Assembly: GCF_016195855.1 (NCBI RefSeq)
Contig: NZ_JACPYU010000003.1
Span: 744,001 to 808,000, forward strand
Direction of reading: 5' to 3'
Length of the DNA: 64,000 bases
From: Aquabacterium sp.
GTDB taxonomy: Bacteria > Pseudomonadota > Gammaproteobacteria > Burkholderiales > Burkholderiaceae_C
Below the pieces are notes generated by a model. It saw only the letters and a list, made by a program, of their open reading frames with translations. It was not told where the DNA came from and searched no databases. This document shows positions 36,389-46,800 of the stretch, one piece after another; the first letter of the stretch is position 1; every line of letters starts with the position of its first letter. The position numbers and the translations under genes are program-made.

Positions 36389-37591
36389 ATGTATGACGTC
36401 ATCGTCGTAGGCGGCCGCTGCGCGGGTGCCGCCACCGCCATGTTGCTGGCCCGCCAGGGCCACAAGGTCCTGATCGTGGATCAGGCGCAATTGCCCAGTG
36501 ATGTCCGCCTGTCCACCCACCTGATCTGGCATGCAGGGGTCGACCTGCTGCAAAAGTGGGGCGTGCTGGACGCCGTCGTGGCCACCAACTGCCCCTTGCT
36601 GACCGGTTTTTCGCTCGACATGGGCGAGTTGGTGCTGCGTGGCCAGCCCCCCGGCACGCAGGCCGGAGCGGCTCTGGCGCCGCGCCGGATGGCGCTGGAC
36701 AAGGTGCTGCTGGACGCCGCGCTGGCGGCCGGCGCCGAGTTGCGCCAGGGCGTGACCTTCGAGGACGTGATCCGGGAAGGCGAGCGCGTGACCGGCATCC
36801 GAGGGCGGCTGCAGGATGGCAGCGTCTTCACCGCCCACGCCAAGGTGGTGGTAGGCGCCGATGGCACGCACTCACGTCTGGCCCGCGCGGTGGGCGCCCA
36901 GGCCTACAACGAATCGACCAAAGAGGCCGGCTCGTTCAACCTGTACTCCTACTTCACCGGGGTCAAGCTGGATGGCGTGGAGTTCTACTCGCGCCCCGAA
37001 CGCATGATCTACGCCTGGGAGACCAACGATGGCCGCGCCGTGATCGGCGTGATCCAGCCCGGCAACGCACCCCGTCCTGCCCGTCAGGAAACACAGGACT
37101 ACTTCTTCCAGACGCTCGACACCCTGACCCCCGGCTTGGCGGCCCGCGTCAAGGCCGGCCAGCGTGACGATGACTGGCTCAGCGGGGCGATCGGCACCTT
37201 CTGCCGTCAGGCAGCCGGCGCGGGCTGGTGTCTGGTCGGCGATGCCGGCGTCACCATGGACCCGATCACGGCGGCGGGCATCACCAATGCCTTGCGGGAC
37301 GCCGAACTGGCCGCAGGCCTGATCCACGAGGGCTTGAGCACGCCACAAGGTGTGGACGCCGCGCTGGAGGCCTACCAGGCGCGTCGTGATGCGGTGTCGG
37401 TTCCCTTGCTGGGCTTCGCGCAGGAGATGGCCAAGCTGGCGCCCCCTACCGAAGACATCATCAAGCTGTTCATGGCCCTGGCCGGCAACCAGAAGCAGAT
37501 CGACCGCTATTACGGGCTGTTCGGCCAGACCGTGACGCCGGCCGAGTCCTTCGACCCGGCCAATATGGCCGAGATCTTCGCGGCCGCCTGA
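36389..37591 (+). CDS. FAD-dependent oxidoreductase (geranylgeranyl reductase/halogenase-like)
   Basis: A 400-residue flavoprotein of the group A monooxygenase / geranylgeranyl-reductase superfamily. The dinucleotide fold MYDVIVVGGRCAGAATAMLL is at the N-terminus. Also present are VVVGADGTHSRLARAVGA (DG motif) and GWCLVGDAGVTMDPITAAGI (GD motif) with TNALRDAELAA. RCAGAATAMLLAR in place of GAG-SG is typical of this subgroup. No signal peptide. Substrate and pathway cannot be inferred from neighbours, which are unrelated. Confidence 0.85.
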   Translation: MYDVIVVGGRCAGAATAMLLARQGHKVLIVDQAQLPSDVRLSTHLIWHAGVDLLQKWGVLDAVVATNCPLLTGFSLDMGELVLRGQPPGTQAGAALAPRRMALDKVLLDAALAAGAELRQGVTFEDVIREGERVTGIRGRLQDGSVFTAHAKVVVGADGTHSRLARAVGAQAYNESTKEAGSFNLYSYFTGVKLDGVEFYSRPERMIYAWETNDGRAVIGVIQPGNAPRPARQETQDYFFQTLDTLTPGLAARVKAGQRDDDWLSGAIGTFCRQAAGAGWCLVGDAGVTMDPITAAGITNALRDAELAAGLIHEGLSTPQGVDAALEAYQARRDAVSVPLLGFAQEMAKLAPPTEDIIKLFMALAGNQKQIDRYYGLFGQTVTPAESFDPANMAEIFAAA

Positions 37592-37627
37592 TCGGCCGGG
37601 CCGTCGGGCTTGCTTAGGGGCCTGCCA

Positions 37628-40600
37628 TCAAGGCAGGCTGCTCAAGGCCTGCTGGGCACGCTGCAACCAGACTGCGGCCTGCTGCTGCTGCGCCACCTCG
37701 ATGGCCTTTTGATAACAGGCCCTGGCCTGCAACAGGTCCGCCTGCGGTGCGTGTTGCAAGAGGTGCCCGCGGATGCGGTGCAGCTCGGCCTCATGCCAGC
37801 GCTCGCCGCCGCGCTCGGTCTGTACCCAGGCCTGATCCAGGCAGGCCAGCGCTTCGGCATGGCGCCCGACGCGGCCCAGCACCTCGGCCATCTGCGCCAG
37901 GAAAAACGGCAGCACGATGCCCGCCCCGGTGGCCTGGAAGGCACTCAAGCCCTGCTCCATCAGCGCGATGCCATCGTCCATCTGGCCCAATTGCGTGCGG
38001 CACCAGCCCATGGCGAACCTGGCCATGGCCGACACATAAGCAAAACCATGCTCATCGGCCATGTGCCAGCCCGCTTGCAGGCGCGGCAAGAGCCTGTCCA
38101 GCTCACCCGCATGCAAGTAGACCATGACACCCCAGGTGCGTGCCCAGGCCAGTGAATACGGGTGCTCCAGCTCGATGGCCCGTTGCTCGATGAGCCCATA
38201 GACCTGGTCCACATCGTCCACCTGGCCCATGATCCAGCTCGCATGCAGGCCATGCACCATGCCCACCAGTTTGAGATCGGTCGAGTACAGGGCAATGAGG
38301 CTGCGGTCATGCGGGTCATGAAAACCATGCTCGACCTGCTCGCACAGCGCCCCCACCTGCGGCAGTTGCCCGCTGTAGAACGCCAGTTGCGCCTGCATCA
38401 TGTTGTTGACCAGCCAGGCCAGACGGCTGTTGGACTGCCTGGCCACGGTCGCCATGCGCCGGCCGATGGCCTGCGCCTGCCGGATCTCGCCGTGAACCTG
38501 GTGGTAGACGCACACGCCCCACAAGGGCCAGATGGCCTCGTCCACCTTGTCGGCCGCGCTGGCCAGTTCATTGGCCCGCTTGTAGGCCTGCTCGACCTCC
38601 GGTGCGGCCCAGCCCTTGCCCAGCATGTGCACCGTGCCCAATGAGGCGTGCAGCTGCAACTCGATCTGATCGCGCTCGGCATTGACCGGCAAAGTCTGCG
38701 TGGTGTGCAGGCCAGCCTGCAGGTGGGCTGCGGCCTCGTGCAGCGCCAGCCGGTGCAACGCCTGCTCGCTGGCTTTCTTCCAGTAGGGAATGGCAGCGCG
38801 AGGATGCCCGGCGGCCACGGCGTGGCGGGCCAGCAGGGCGGGCTGATGCTGCACGGTCTCGGGGTAGCGGGACTCCAGCACCTGCAGGACGGTGCTGTGC
38901 AAGGCCTCGCGCCGCGCCTTGAGCAGCGAGTCATACGCGGTGTCTTGCACCAGCGCGTGCTTGAACACGTAGACCTCGCCTTGCTCGGACTCCTGGCGCG
39001 TGGCCAGGCCCGAACGCAGCAAGGCCTGCACCCCCTCCTCCATCTGCTGCTCGTCTTGCGAGTACAAGGCGCTCAACAGGTCGCGAGAAAACGCCCGACC
39101 GATCACGGCACCAATCTGCGCCACTTCCTTGGCCTGCGCATGGCGGTCCAGGCGCGCCATCAAGGAGTCTCGCAAGGTCGCGGGCAAGGCACCATCCGCC
39201 TGCACGGCAGAGGCATGGCTGGCCTGCTCCAGCACGGACTTGGTCAGCTCCTCCACGAAGAGCGGCACGCCATCGGTGCGGTTCTCGATCTGGTCGGCCA
39301 GGGCCTGGGGCAAGGGCCTGTCGCCCATGAGGCGCGACACCAGCGTGGCCACCTCGGCGCGGCGCAGGCCGGGCACCTTCAGGGCGGTCACATGGGCCTG
39401 TCGATCGAATGCCGGCGTGAATTCGGGGCGGTGCGTCACCACCAGCAGCACGGGCAGATGGCGTGCACGCTCCACCAGCTTGTTGAGCGCGGCCACCGAG
39501 GCCGGGTCCGCCCAGTGAGCGTCCTCGAACAAGAGCAAGGCCGGCTCGGCCGCGGCCCGGCCCTCCAGCCAGTCCAGCAACACATCGATGATGTCCTGCT
39601 CGCGCTGATGCGCACTGGTGATGGGCAGATCGTGCCGGCCGTCCGAGGGCACCGACAGCATCGCGGCCAGCAGCGCGGCCTGGCGCCGAGCCTGTTCTGG
39701 CTCAAGCTCAGGCCGTATCAAGGCATCGATGCGATCGAGCTTGACCGACGCCGGGGTATCGGGCTTGAAGCGCAGCATGCGCTCCAGCGCGTCGACAAAG
39801 GGGTGAAAGGCGCTGTCTGTCTTGTGGGGGGCGCACTGCAACTGCAAGGCATTGAGGCCGGCATTGCCCAGCCGGTCACCCAGCTCCTTGAGCATGCGCG
39901 ACTTGCCGATGCCCGGCTCCCCCGACAGCACCACCACCTGCCCCTGGCCTTGCAACACGGTCTGCCAGCGGTCGTTCAGCAGGCTCAGCTCCTGGACACG
40001 GCCCACCAGCGGGCTGAGGTGCTCGCCGCTGCTGGCATCGAAGCGGCTGGCCGAGTCACTCAAGCCCGTCACGCGCCAGACCTGGCGGGGCTCGGTCACG
40101 CCCTTGAGCGCATGCACACCCTGGTCTTCATACGTGAAGCTGCCGGCAGTCAGGCGCCGCGTCTGGTCGCTGATGAGCACGGTGTTGGCGCGTGCCAGGG
40201 CCTGCAGGCGGGCGGCGATATTGGGTGTGTCACCCAAGGCCAGTTGCTCGCGCCGGGGCCCGGCCCCGATGTCACCGATCACCACGCGGCCGGTGTCGAT
40301 GCCGATGCGCACCTGCAGGCGGACCTGCTCGTGCCCATCGATCACCAGCTCCAGCGAGGCGATCTTGTGCACCAGATCCAGCCCGGCATGCACGGCACGC
40401 GAGGCCGCGTCTTCCTGGGCCTGCGGATAACCGAAGTAGACCAGCAGGCCATCACCCAGGTACTGCGCCACCGAGCCACCACAGCGGCTGATGACCTCGA
40501 CCGCCGCCTGCTGGTAACCCAGCACGACCTGGCGCCATTGTTCTGGCGTGAGCCGGGCGCACAACGCGGTGGCGTCCACCAGGTCGCAGAACATGATGGT

Positions 40601-40888
40601 GAGCTGGCGCAACTCGGTGTGCGGCAACGGTGCACTCGGCGAGCTTGATAGGCTTGACGGGCCCGATGCACCTGACGGTGCCGGCTGGGCCTGCAACTCG
40701 CCGACGGCCCGCATGAAGCGCTTGCGGTCGCCCATGCTGACACCCAGCTTTTCGAGGTCATCCTCGGTCAGGCTGGTGAGGATGTCTTCGGCGATGCCGT
40801 TGTCGCGCAGCACAGGCTCCAGCCGGCTCAGGCCGATGGCAGCCAGCCAATCGGTCATGGACGCCATCTGCCCGGACTGCTGCGACAT
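37628..40888 (-). CDS. SAM domain - class III nucleotide cyclase - AAA ATPase - TPR signalling protein
   Basis: A 1086-residue multidomain protein. Residues ~11-68 are a SAM-like domain (WLAAIGLSRLEPVLRDNGI). Residues ~94-270 are a class III cyclase domain with metal Asp102 (MFCDLVDATAL) and Asp146 (QYLGDGLLVYFG) and VRIGIDTGRVVIGDIG. An ATPase domain follows with Walker A SGEPGIGKSRMLKE (near residue 320) and Walker B LLLFEDAHWADP. The C-terminal ~450 residues look like TPR or helical repeats. This matches the large adenylate/guanylate cyclase-ATPase regulators of proteobacteria. Whether it makes cAMP or cGMP is not clear. It follows the 40900-43428 gene by 11 bases, so they form an operon. 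Confidence 0.9.
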   Translation of the reverse strand: MSQQSGQMASMTDWLAAIGLSRLEPVLRDNGIAEDILTSLTEDDLEKLGVSMGDRKRFMRAVGELQAQPAPSGASGPSSLSSSPSAPLPHTELRQLTIMFCDLVDATALCARLTPEQWRQVVLGYQQAAVEVISRCGGSVAQYLGDGLLVYFGYPQAQEDAASRAVHAGLDLVHKIASLELVIDGHEQVRLQVRIGIDTGRVVIGDIGAGPRREQLALGDTPNIAARLQALARANTVLISDQTRRLTAGSFTYEDQGVHALKGVTEPRQVWRVTGLSDSASRFDASSGEHLSPLVGRVQELSLLNDRWQTVLQGQGQVVVLSGEPGIGKSRMLKELGDRLGNAGLNALQLQCAPHKTDSAFHPFVDALERMLRFKPDTPASVKLDRIDALIRPELEPEQARRQAALLAAMLSVPSDGRHDLPITSAHQREQDIIDVLLDWLEGRAAAEPALLLFEDAHWADPASVAALNKLVERARHLPVLLVVTHRPEFTPAFDRQAHVTALKVPGLRRAEVATLVSRLMGDRPLPQALADQIENRTDGVPLFVEELTKSVLEQASHASAVQADGALPATLRDSLMARLDRHAQAKEVAQIGAVIGRAFSRDLLSALYSQDEQQMEEGVQALLRSGLATRQESEQGEVYVFKHALVQDTAYDSLLKARREALHSTVLQVLESRYPETVQHQPALLARHAVAAGHPRAAIPYWKKASEQALHRLALHEAAAHLQAGLHTTQTLPVNAERDQIELQLHASLGTVHMLGKGWAAPEVEQAYKRANELASAADKVDEAIWPLWGVCVYHQVHGEIRQAQAIGRRMATVARQSNSRLAWLVNNMMQAQLAFYSGQLPQVGALCEQVEHGFHDPHDRSLIALYSTDLKLVGMVHGLHASWIMGQVDDVDQVYGLIEQRAIELEHPYSLAWARTWGVMVYLHAGELDRLLPRLQAGWHMADEHGFAYVSAMARFAMGWCRTQLGQMDDGIALMEQGLSAFQATGAGIVLPFFLAQMAEVLGRVGRHAEALACLDQAWVQTERGGERWHEAELHRIRGHLLQHAPQADLLQARACYQKAIEVAQQQQAAVWLQRAQQALSSLP

Positions 40889-40899
40889 GGCGGGCTGCC

Positions 40900-43428
40900 T
40901 CAGCCGGGAGGGGGCGACAGCGCCCAGGTGGCGACGGATTCGGGGTCCAGCCCCGCGCCCATGCCCTTGAGGCGCTCGAACACCGTGGGGTCCAGGGCGT
41001 CCTGCACCAGGCCATTGGTGCGGGACCAGGCATACACCGTGACCACATCACGCGAGCCCATTTGCTCATAGGCCTTGGCGGTGTAGCCCAGCAGGCGTGC
41101 GGCCGCCTCGTGACGGCCTTCCAGCGCGGCCATCAAGGCCAGCAGGCCGGCATACAGGCCCAGCCACTCCCAGTCACGCGAACGCGAGGCGCTGACAAAG
41201 TCCGTCAGGGCGCTGCGGGCCGTGGCCAGGTCACTCTTGACGAAGGCCACACAGGCCATCACGGCCAGGGCATGCAGCACGAAGTTGTCACGACGATGGC
41301 GCCCGCGCGCCAGGATCTGGGCGCAGGTCTGCAAGGCCGCATCGGTGTCGCCCAAGGCCATGCTGATCGAGGCCAGGTCATTGAGCGCCGCGGACACGAC
41401 GCCCTCCAGCCCCGCGCTTTGCGCGCGCACCAGCAGGTTCTGGCACACGCGGCGCGCCTCAGCCATGTGCTCGATGGACTTGAGCACCGTGACCTCGGCC
41501 AGCAAACGCTGGGTGCACAGGCGGATAGGCCAGTCGGGTTGCTCCAGTGCGGCCATTTCATCCAGCACGGACAGGGCCTGCACGGAAGGCAGCACGCCGC
41601 TGCCCGCCAGGCATCGCAAGGCCAGGTAGAGCCCGCGCCGGTCCGCCGCGGCGCGGTAGAGCGCCGAAGCCCGCAAGGCAAAGTCGTGCATGAGCGTGTT
41701 GCCCACGCCCCAGTACAGGCGGCTGCGTTCGAGCCAGAAGCGGGCCACATCGGCACCTGGTTGCGGACTGGTGGCCCGCTGCTCCAGCCCGAGCCCGCGT
41801 TGACGGCACTCCGGTGCCAGGCCCAGCAGCATGAACAAGGGGCTGGATGCGCCCAGCAGGCGCACCGCCAGGTTCTGGTCGTGTTGCACGGCCCAGTCCA
41901 GGGCCATGCGCACGTTGTCGATTTCCGGCCCGTAATGCGACAACCACATGGTGTCGGACTGCGCCCAGTAGTCTTCGTAGGCCGCGTCCATCATGGCGAC
42001 CATGGCCTGCGCATGGCGCTGGCGGATGTCCGGCAGCTCGCCCGATTCGACCAGCTTGAGGCCTGCGTAGTCACGCATGCTGTCGAGCAGGCGGTAGCGC
42101 GGCGTTTCACCGGCATCGGCCATGACCAACGAGCGGTCCACCAGCGAGCCCAGCACGTCGATCACAGCCCACTCGTCCAGGTCCTGGTCGTGCGCCAGCG
42201 ACTTGGCCAGGTCCAGCGTGAAGCCACCGGCCAGCACCGCCAGACGCCGGAACACGGCGCGCTCGGGTGGCGAGAGCATCTCGTGGCTCCAGTCCAGGGC
42301 GGCCAGCAAGGTCTGCTGACGCGTGGGCGCGGACGCCGCGCCATGCCCGTGGTGCAGCAGCTTGAAGCGCTCGCTCAGGCGCTCTTCCACGCCCTGCAGG
42401 CCCAGCAAGGGCACGCGGGCCGCGGCCAGCTTGATGGCCAGGGCGACCCCATCGAGCTTGTTGCACAGGCCAACGACGCGCGCCAGGTACGACGGGTTGA
42501 GCTCGAAATGGCGGTTGACGGCCTTGACCTGGTCAACGAACAAGGCCACGGCGCCATGCTTCATGGCCTCGTCGACCGTGGCCCCCAAGGGCGGCACCGA
42601 CAAGGGCCCCAACCTGAACACCCGCTCATTGGGCAGGCGCAGCGGCAACTGGCTGGTCACCAGGATGCGCACCTCGGGCGCCCCGGCCATCACGGCCTGC
42701 ACCAGGCGCGTGACCGCGTCCAGCACATGTTCGGCGTTGTCGATGACCAGCAGCACCTGCAAGGGCTTGAGCGCGGCCACCAGGGCCTGCAGGGGATCTT
42801 GCCCGCCTGAAGACAGACCCAGGCCTTGCGCCACCATGGACACGACCAGATCCGGGTCGGCAATGGCGGCCAGCTCGACCCAGGCCGCGCCATCACGGCG
42901 ATGGGGGCGCCAGGCATGCGCCACGCTGAGCGCAAACGCGGTCTTGCCGATACCAGCCTGGCCGACCAGCGTGATCAAGGGGGCCGGCAACAAGGCGTCC
43001 AGCGCGGCTTGATCTGCCTCCCGCCCCCAGATGGGCCCCGGCATGGCCGGCAGCACAGAGAGCACGTCGTCCACGGCTTTGGGCGCCTGCAGCAGCGGCT
43101 GCGTGGTGCCAGCGGGCCGCTCGGCATCGCTGTCAACCGGCAGACAGAAGCGGTAGCCCCGGCCCGGGACGGTCGCGATCGACTTGGCGCCCAGCAATTT
43201 GCGCAAGGAAGAAATCTGCACCTGCAGGTTGTTTTCCTCGACGACGACGTTGGGCCACACCCGGTCCAGCAATTCGGATTTGCCAACCACCCGGCCGTAC
43301 TCGGACACCAGCACCGTCAACACTTCGACAGCACGTGCCCCCAGATTCGTCGGTTCGCCCTCCAGGTACAGGACCCGCTCGGTAGGGCGAAGCTCGAATC
43401 GATCAAAACGGTAACAGTTGCGCGACAA
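40900..43428 (-). CDS. OmpR-type winged-helix regulator fused to STAND-like ATPase
   Basis: An 842-residue protein. Residues 1-97 are a Trans_reg_C DNA-binding domain (VLVSEYGRVVGKSELLDRVW, NLQVQISSLRKLLG, TVPGRGYRF). A predicted ATPase (COG3903-like, STAND class) follows: Walker A GQAGIGKT at 156-163 and Walker B VLLVIDNAEHVLDAV. GIGKT-linked helices and a long C-terminal helical repeat region lacking clear catalytic motifs make up the rest. It probably couples nucleotide binding to transcription control. It starts with TTG at 43428, since an in-frame stop lies a few codons upstream. First gene of an operon with the cyclase-ATPase protein. Confidence 0.86.
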   Translation of the reverse strand: MSRNCYRFDRFELRPTERVLYLEGEPTNLGARAVEVLTVLVSEYGRVVGKSELLDRVWPNVVVEENNLQVQISSLRKLLGAKSIATVPGRGYRFCLPVDSDAERPAGTTQPLLQAPKAVDDVLSVLPAMPGPIWGREADQAALDALLPAPLITLVGQAGIGKTAFALSVAHAWRPHRRDGAAWVELAAIADPDLVVSMVAQGLGLSSGGQDPLQALVAALKPLQVLLVIDNAEHVLDAVTRLVQAVMAGAPEVRILVTSQLPLRLPNERVFRLGPLSVPPLGATVDEAMKHGAVALFVDQVKAVNRHFELNPSYLARVVGLCNKLDGVALAIKLAAARVPLLGLQGVEERLSERFKLLHHGHGAASAPTRQQTLLAALDWSHEMLSPPERAVFRRLAVLAGGFTLDLAKSLAHDQDLDEWAVIDVLGSLVDRSLVMADAGETPRYRLLDSMRDYAGLKLVESGELPDIRQRHAQAMVAMMDAAYEDYWAQSDTMWLSHYGPEIDNVRMALDWAVQHDQNLAVRLLGASSPLFMLLGLAPECRQRGLGLEQRATSPQPGADVARFWLERSRLYWGVGNTLMHDFALRASALYRAAADRRGLYLALRCLAGSGVLPSVQALSVLDEMAALEQPDWPIRLCTQRLLAEVTVLKSIEHMAEARRVCQNLLVRAQSAGLEGVVSAALNDLASISMALGDTDAALQTCAQILARGRHRRDNFVLHALAVMACVAFVKSDLATARSALTDFVSASRSRDWEWLGLYAGLLALMAALEGRHEAAARLLGYTAKAYEQMGSRDVVTVYAWSRTNGLVQDALDPTVFERLKGMGAGLDPESVATWALSPPPG

Positions 43429-43893
43429 GTGTTCCCCAGCCGATCAATCAGAGTGTGTTGGGCTGCATCGTCGCCCACGAACGCTGCATCTTCGTCCAGG
43501 CCCAACGAATTTCAGGACTATTTAAGGCGCAATTCAGCACAAAGACCGGCCTGACTTGGACAATAGTTTCAATTCTAAAGAAATCCAACCAAAATCATTG
43601 GCGGATCTGAACCCCGAGAGCCCCTCAAGTGCGGCATTTGACGCTTGAAGGTGGGGAAATGAGAAACCACGGATGGTTGCGAAAGCAACGCTGTCATCTT
43701 TCAACCTGCTTCTCAGCAGGTTCGAGGGCCCTTCACCGAACTGGTGCTGGGCCCTCGGCCTTTTGGGGCCTCCGATAAGGCGCCTGACGCAGCACACCCC
43801 TGGCATACCCGATAGGGAACCGATAGCGACAGGCGACCCGATGTTGTATCTACGCCGCAGCGCGCGCAAGCAACGCCGCCCGTTAACCTGGCG
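43429..43893. other. 465-bp intergenic region with four consecutive hairpins
   Basis: No convincing gene. Antisense and sense ORFs of ~110 codons exist on both strands, but neither has a start context or a recognisable family. The stretch 43626-43756 contains a series of stem-loops described separately. The remainder (43429-43620 and 43770-43893) shows only low-information sequence; 43429-43560 probably holds the promoter of the winged-helix ATPase gene, but no clear hexamers were found. Confidence 0.6.
43626..43764 (+). ncRNA. Candidate structured RNA (four hairpins)
   Basis: In order: CAAGTG/CGCTTG (43626-43647), GTTGC-GAAA-GCAAC (43676-43689, a GNRA tetraloop), AACCTGCT-TCTC-AGCAGGTT (43703-43722) and GAGGGCCC...GGGCCCTC with an inner CACC/GGTG (43724-43756), followed by CGGCCTTTT. 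On the plus strand it ends like a weak terminator. Orientation is not certain because the TCTC loop would be a GAGA tetraloop on the minus strand. No known RNA family is recognised. Confidence 0.35.
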
Positions 43894-46800
43894 TCACTTG
43901 ATCTCGAACTGCACGCGCGTCGACGGGCCCTTGTCGTCAGCCAGGCCCTCGTTACCAACTTTGGAAGCCGTCAGCAGCACCCGCTCGGGCGGCAACTTGC
44001 GTGACAGATAGGCCTTGACCTGGTCGCCCCGCTGGTTGGCCAGTGCGCGCAGGACCTCCGGCCCCACCGGGGCCGCGTTCTTGAGCAAAGCCTCCATCTC
44101 GGCGTCCGGCAGGGTCTTGGCCAGGCCGATGAGGTTGCGCGGCTTCTTGATGTCCGCCGCTTTGTAGGCGGCTGCCAGCCAGGTGCCGCGCTCCTCGGGG
44201 GCGATCTGCACCTCCGCCATCGCCTGCCCGTTGGCCTTGGCCTTGGCGGCTCGCATCAAGGTCTCCACATGCAGCTTGCGCAAGCCCTCGACGTCCAGGG
44301 CCGGGTCGGCACGCCCCGTGGCCTGCAGCTTGAGCGCGGGGCGGTCGGCCAGTTTGGTGGCCAGCGTGTCCAGGGCCTGCTGCGCCTTGGCAGTGAGCTC
44401 GGCCTGGCCCGCGTCGAACGCGACATAACCCAGCTCATCCGAGCCACCGCCAGACAGCAGGGCAAACGGCGCCGTCACGGCCTTGGTGATCAGGTTGACG
44501 ATGACGCGCCAGATGATGCCGCCCACCGAAAACTCCGGGTCGTCCAGCGAGCCGGAAATCGGCAGGTTGACGTCGATCTCACCCCGACTGTTCTTGAGCA
44601 GGGACACGGCAAACAGCACCGGCAACTTGGTGGCTTCGGGGCTGTCGGTCTTCTCGCCAAAGGTGAGTTGATCCAGGAAGACCTGGTTGCTGGCCTCCAG
44701 CTTGCCGCCGTCGATCTTGTAGTGCACGGTCACCGAGAGCGTGCCCTTCTCGATCGCATAACCCGCGTAGCGAGACGCGTAAGGCGTCAAACGGGTCAGC
44801 TCGATGCCCTTGGCCGAGCCCTGGATGTCGGTGTAGAGCTTGGGGCCCAACGGGTGCAGCTGGCCGGTGATCGACAAGGGCGCGGCATCGTCCACGGCGC
44901 CCGAGATCTTCACGGTGGCGGGCTCAGGCTTGGTCGACGACACGGCCGAGACATCGCCTTCGATCTGCGTCAGGCGGGCAGAGTAATTGGGCTTGATGAA
45001 GTTGTCAGTGAAGTCGACACGGCCCTTGCTGAGCAGGATCTGCTGCCAGCGCAGCTTGGGCACGGGCTTGGCACTGGCCGTGGCAACAGGCGGTGCCTGG
45101 GATGCGGCCGGGGCTGGTGCGGGGGCTGATGTGGGGACCGATTTGGCCGCAGATGCGGACGCCGCCGTTTCAGGTGTGGTCAGCGAACGAGCCTGGGCAC
45201 CGGCCTCGTGGCGCATGATGCCGGCCACATTGAGTTGGCCGCTGGGGTTGATGATCAAGCGGCCATAGAAGTCCTTGAGCGCAATGCGGCCCAGGTTGGC
45301 ATCGACCGCATCGCCATTGATGGCCAGGTCGGTACCGTCCAGCGACAGGCTCTGCCAACTCAGGAAGTCGGCATCGTTGACACGGTCCAGCACCCGCACA
45401 TCGGACAGGCCCACACGGCCTTTGTAGCGGGCCTGCATGCTGCCTTTGGACGGCATCTGCAGGTTCAGCTGGCCATCGGCCTGGGCCTTGGCGCCCGCCA
45501 GCGTGATGTTGACCAGCGGGTCGATGTAAGGCTGCACTGCACGCAGGTCCAGCCCTGCCACCTTGAGCTTGGCATCTACCACCAGAGGCTGCGGCTTGAC
45601 GCTGCCCTTGAGCTGCACGCGCCCCTTGCCTTGCGCCAGGGTGTCGAGCTCCAGGCGGATGGGATGGCTCAGGTCATTGCCCAGCTCGGCCAGCTGCAGA
45701 TCGGTCTGGTGGACTTCAAACTGGGCCGCGGGGGTGACCGTCTGGTCCTTGAACTGGACCTGGCAGGCGCTGCAATGCAGTTCCTTGAGCACGAGTTGCG
45801 GATCGGGTGCGGTGGGCGACTTGGCGGACGAACGGCTCTGGTTTGCGGGGCTCGGCTTGTCGCCAGCCGGCACGGCCATGCCCATCCACTCACCGCGCGG
45901 GCCGCGGGTGACGGCGGCGTCGAGCTTGTTGATGCTCAGCTTGTCCATGGACAGCGTGCGCAGGGTGGGCGCAGCGGACAGGTCCAGTTGGGCCTGGATG
46001 CCGTCCAGTGCCAGGTCGTCCAGCTTCACGTGGTCACCCTGGCCCTTGTCGGTCTTTTTCGCGGCGCGGGCATCGAGCTGGCTGAGCGAGACATGCCCAG
46101 ACAAAAGGCGCACCTCAGCGGGCTCCAGGGCGGAGCCGGCCAACAGCCGCGCATTGAGTTGCGCCTGCACACCCAGTTGCCCCTGCTCGATGTGCAGCGG
46201 CAAGGAAAGCGCATCGGCCACGGGGGCCAGCCAGGGGGCGATCTGTACCTTGCTCAGGTTCACCTGGGCATCCAGCAGCTGCTTGGCGGCTTGCACATGG
46301 CCTTGAGCCAGCAAGCTGGCGTCGTGCTCGTCGCGCAGTTCCAGTTGCCAGTTGGCAGGCTTGGCCGAGGCCTGGCTGCTCAGGCCATCAAGCTGTAGGC
46401 GCACCTGCTCGATGGCGGGCCAGGCTTGCTTGGCCTCGGTCTGGATATCCAGGCGGGCCACCCCCACACGGACCTGGCCCACTTGCCAGGCCCAGGGCGC
46501 GGCCTTGTCGCTGGGCGCGGGCTTGGTTGACGAGGATGCGGGAGTCGATGCCGCGCCAGATGCCGCACGAGAGGCGGAGGCCACGGGCCGGCTGCGCCAG
46601 TTCACCCCATCCAGCAGCACGGCACCGACTTTGACCTGGCGCTCCAGTGGCTGGGCATCCAGGCCTTGCACCTCCAGGCTCTGCCAGCCTGCGTCCACCA
46701 GGCCCAGGGCCGGTGCGTGGGGCAGGTTCAAAGCCAGCTTGTTGAGCTTGATGCCGCCTTCGATGCTCAGCCTGGGCACGGCGGGCGGCTTGCGCTCTTC

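Noticed and set aside
37628..43428. Anti-phage island built on the STAND and cyclase proteins
   Set aside because: No nuclease, membrane-lysis, TIR or CD-NTase effector, no mobility genes and no base-composition shift are seen, so only the signalling interpretation is kept, with defence as a weak possibility.
43703..43756. tRNA-like GGTTCGAG near 43719
   Set aside because: The T-arm-like sequence lacks a matching acceptor stem, D-arm and anticodon arm; it is explained by the two adjacent hairpins.
43534..43869. 111-codon minus-strand and 112-codon plus-strand frames in the 465-bp gap
   Set aside because: No Shine-Dalgarno, no recognisable domain, and strong overlap with hairpins; more likely non-coding.
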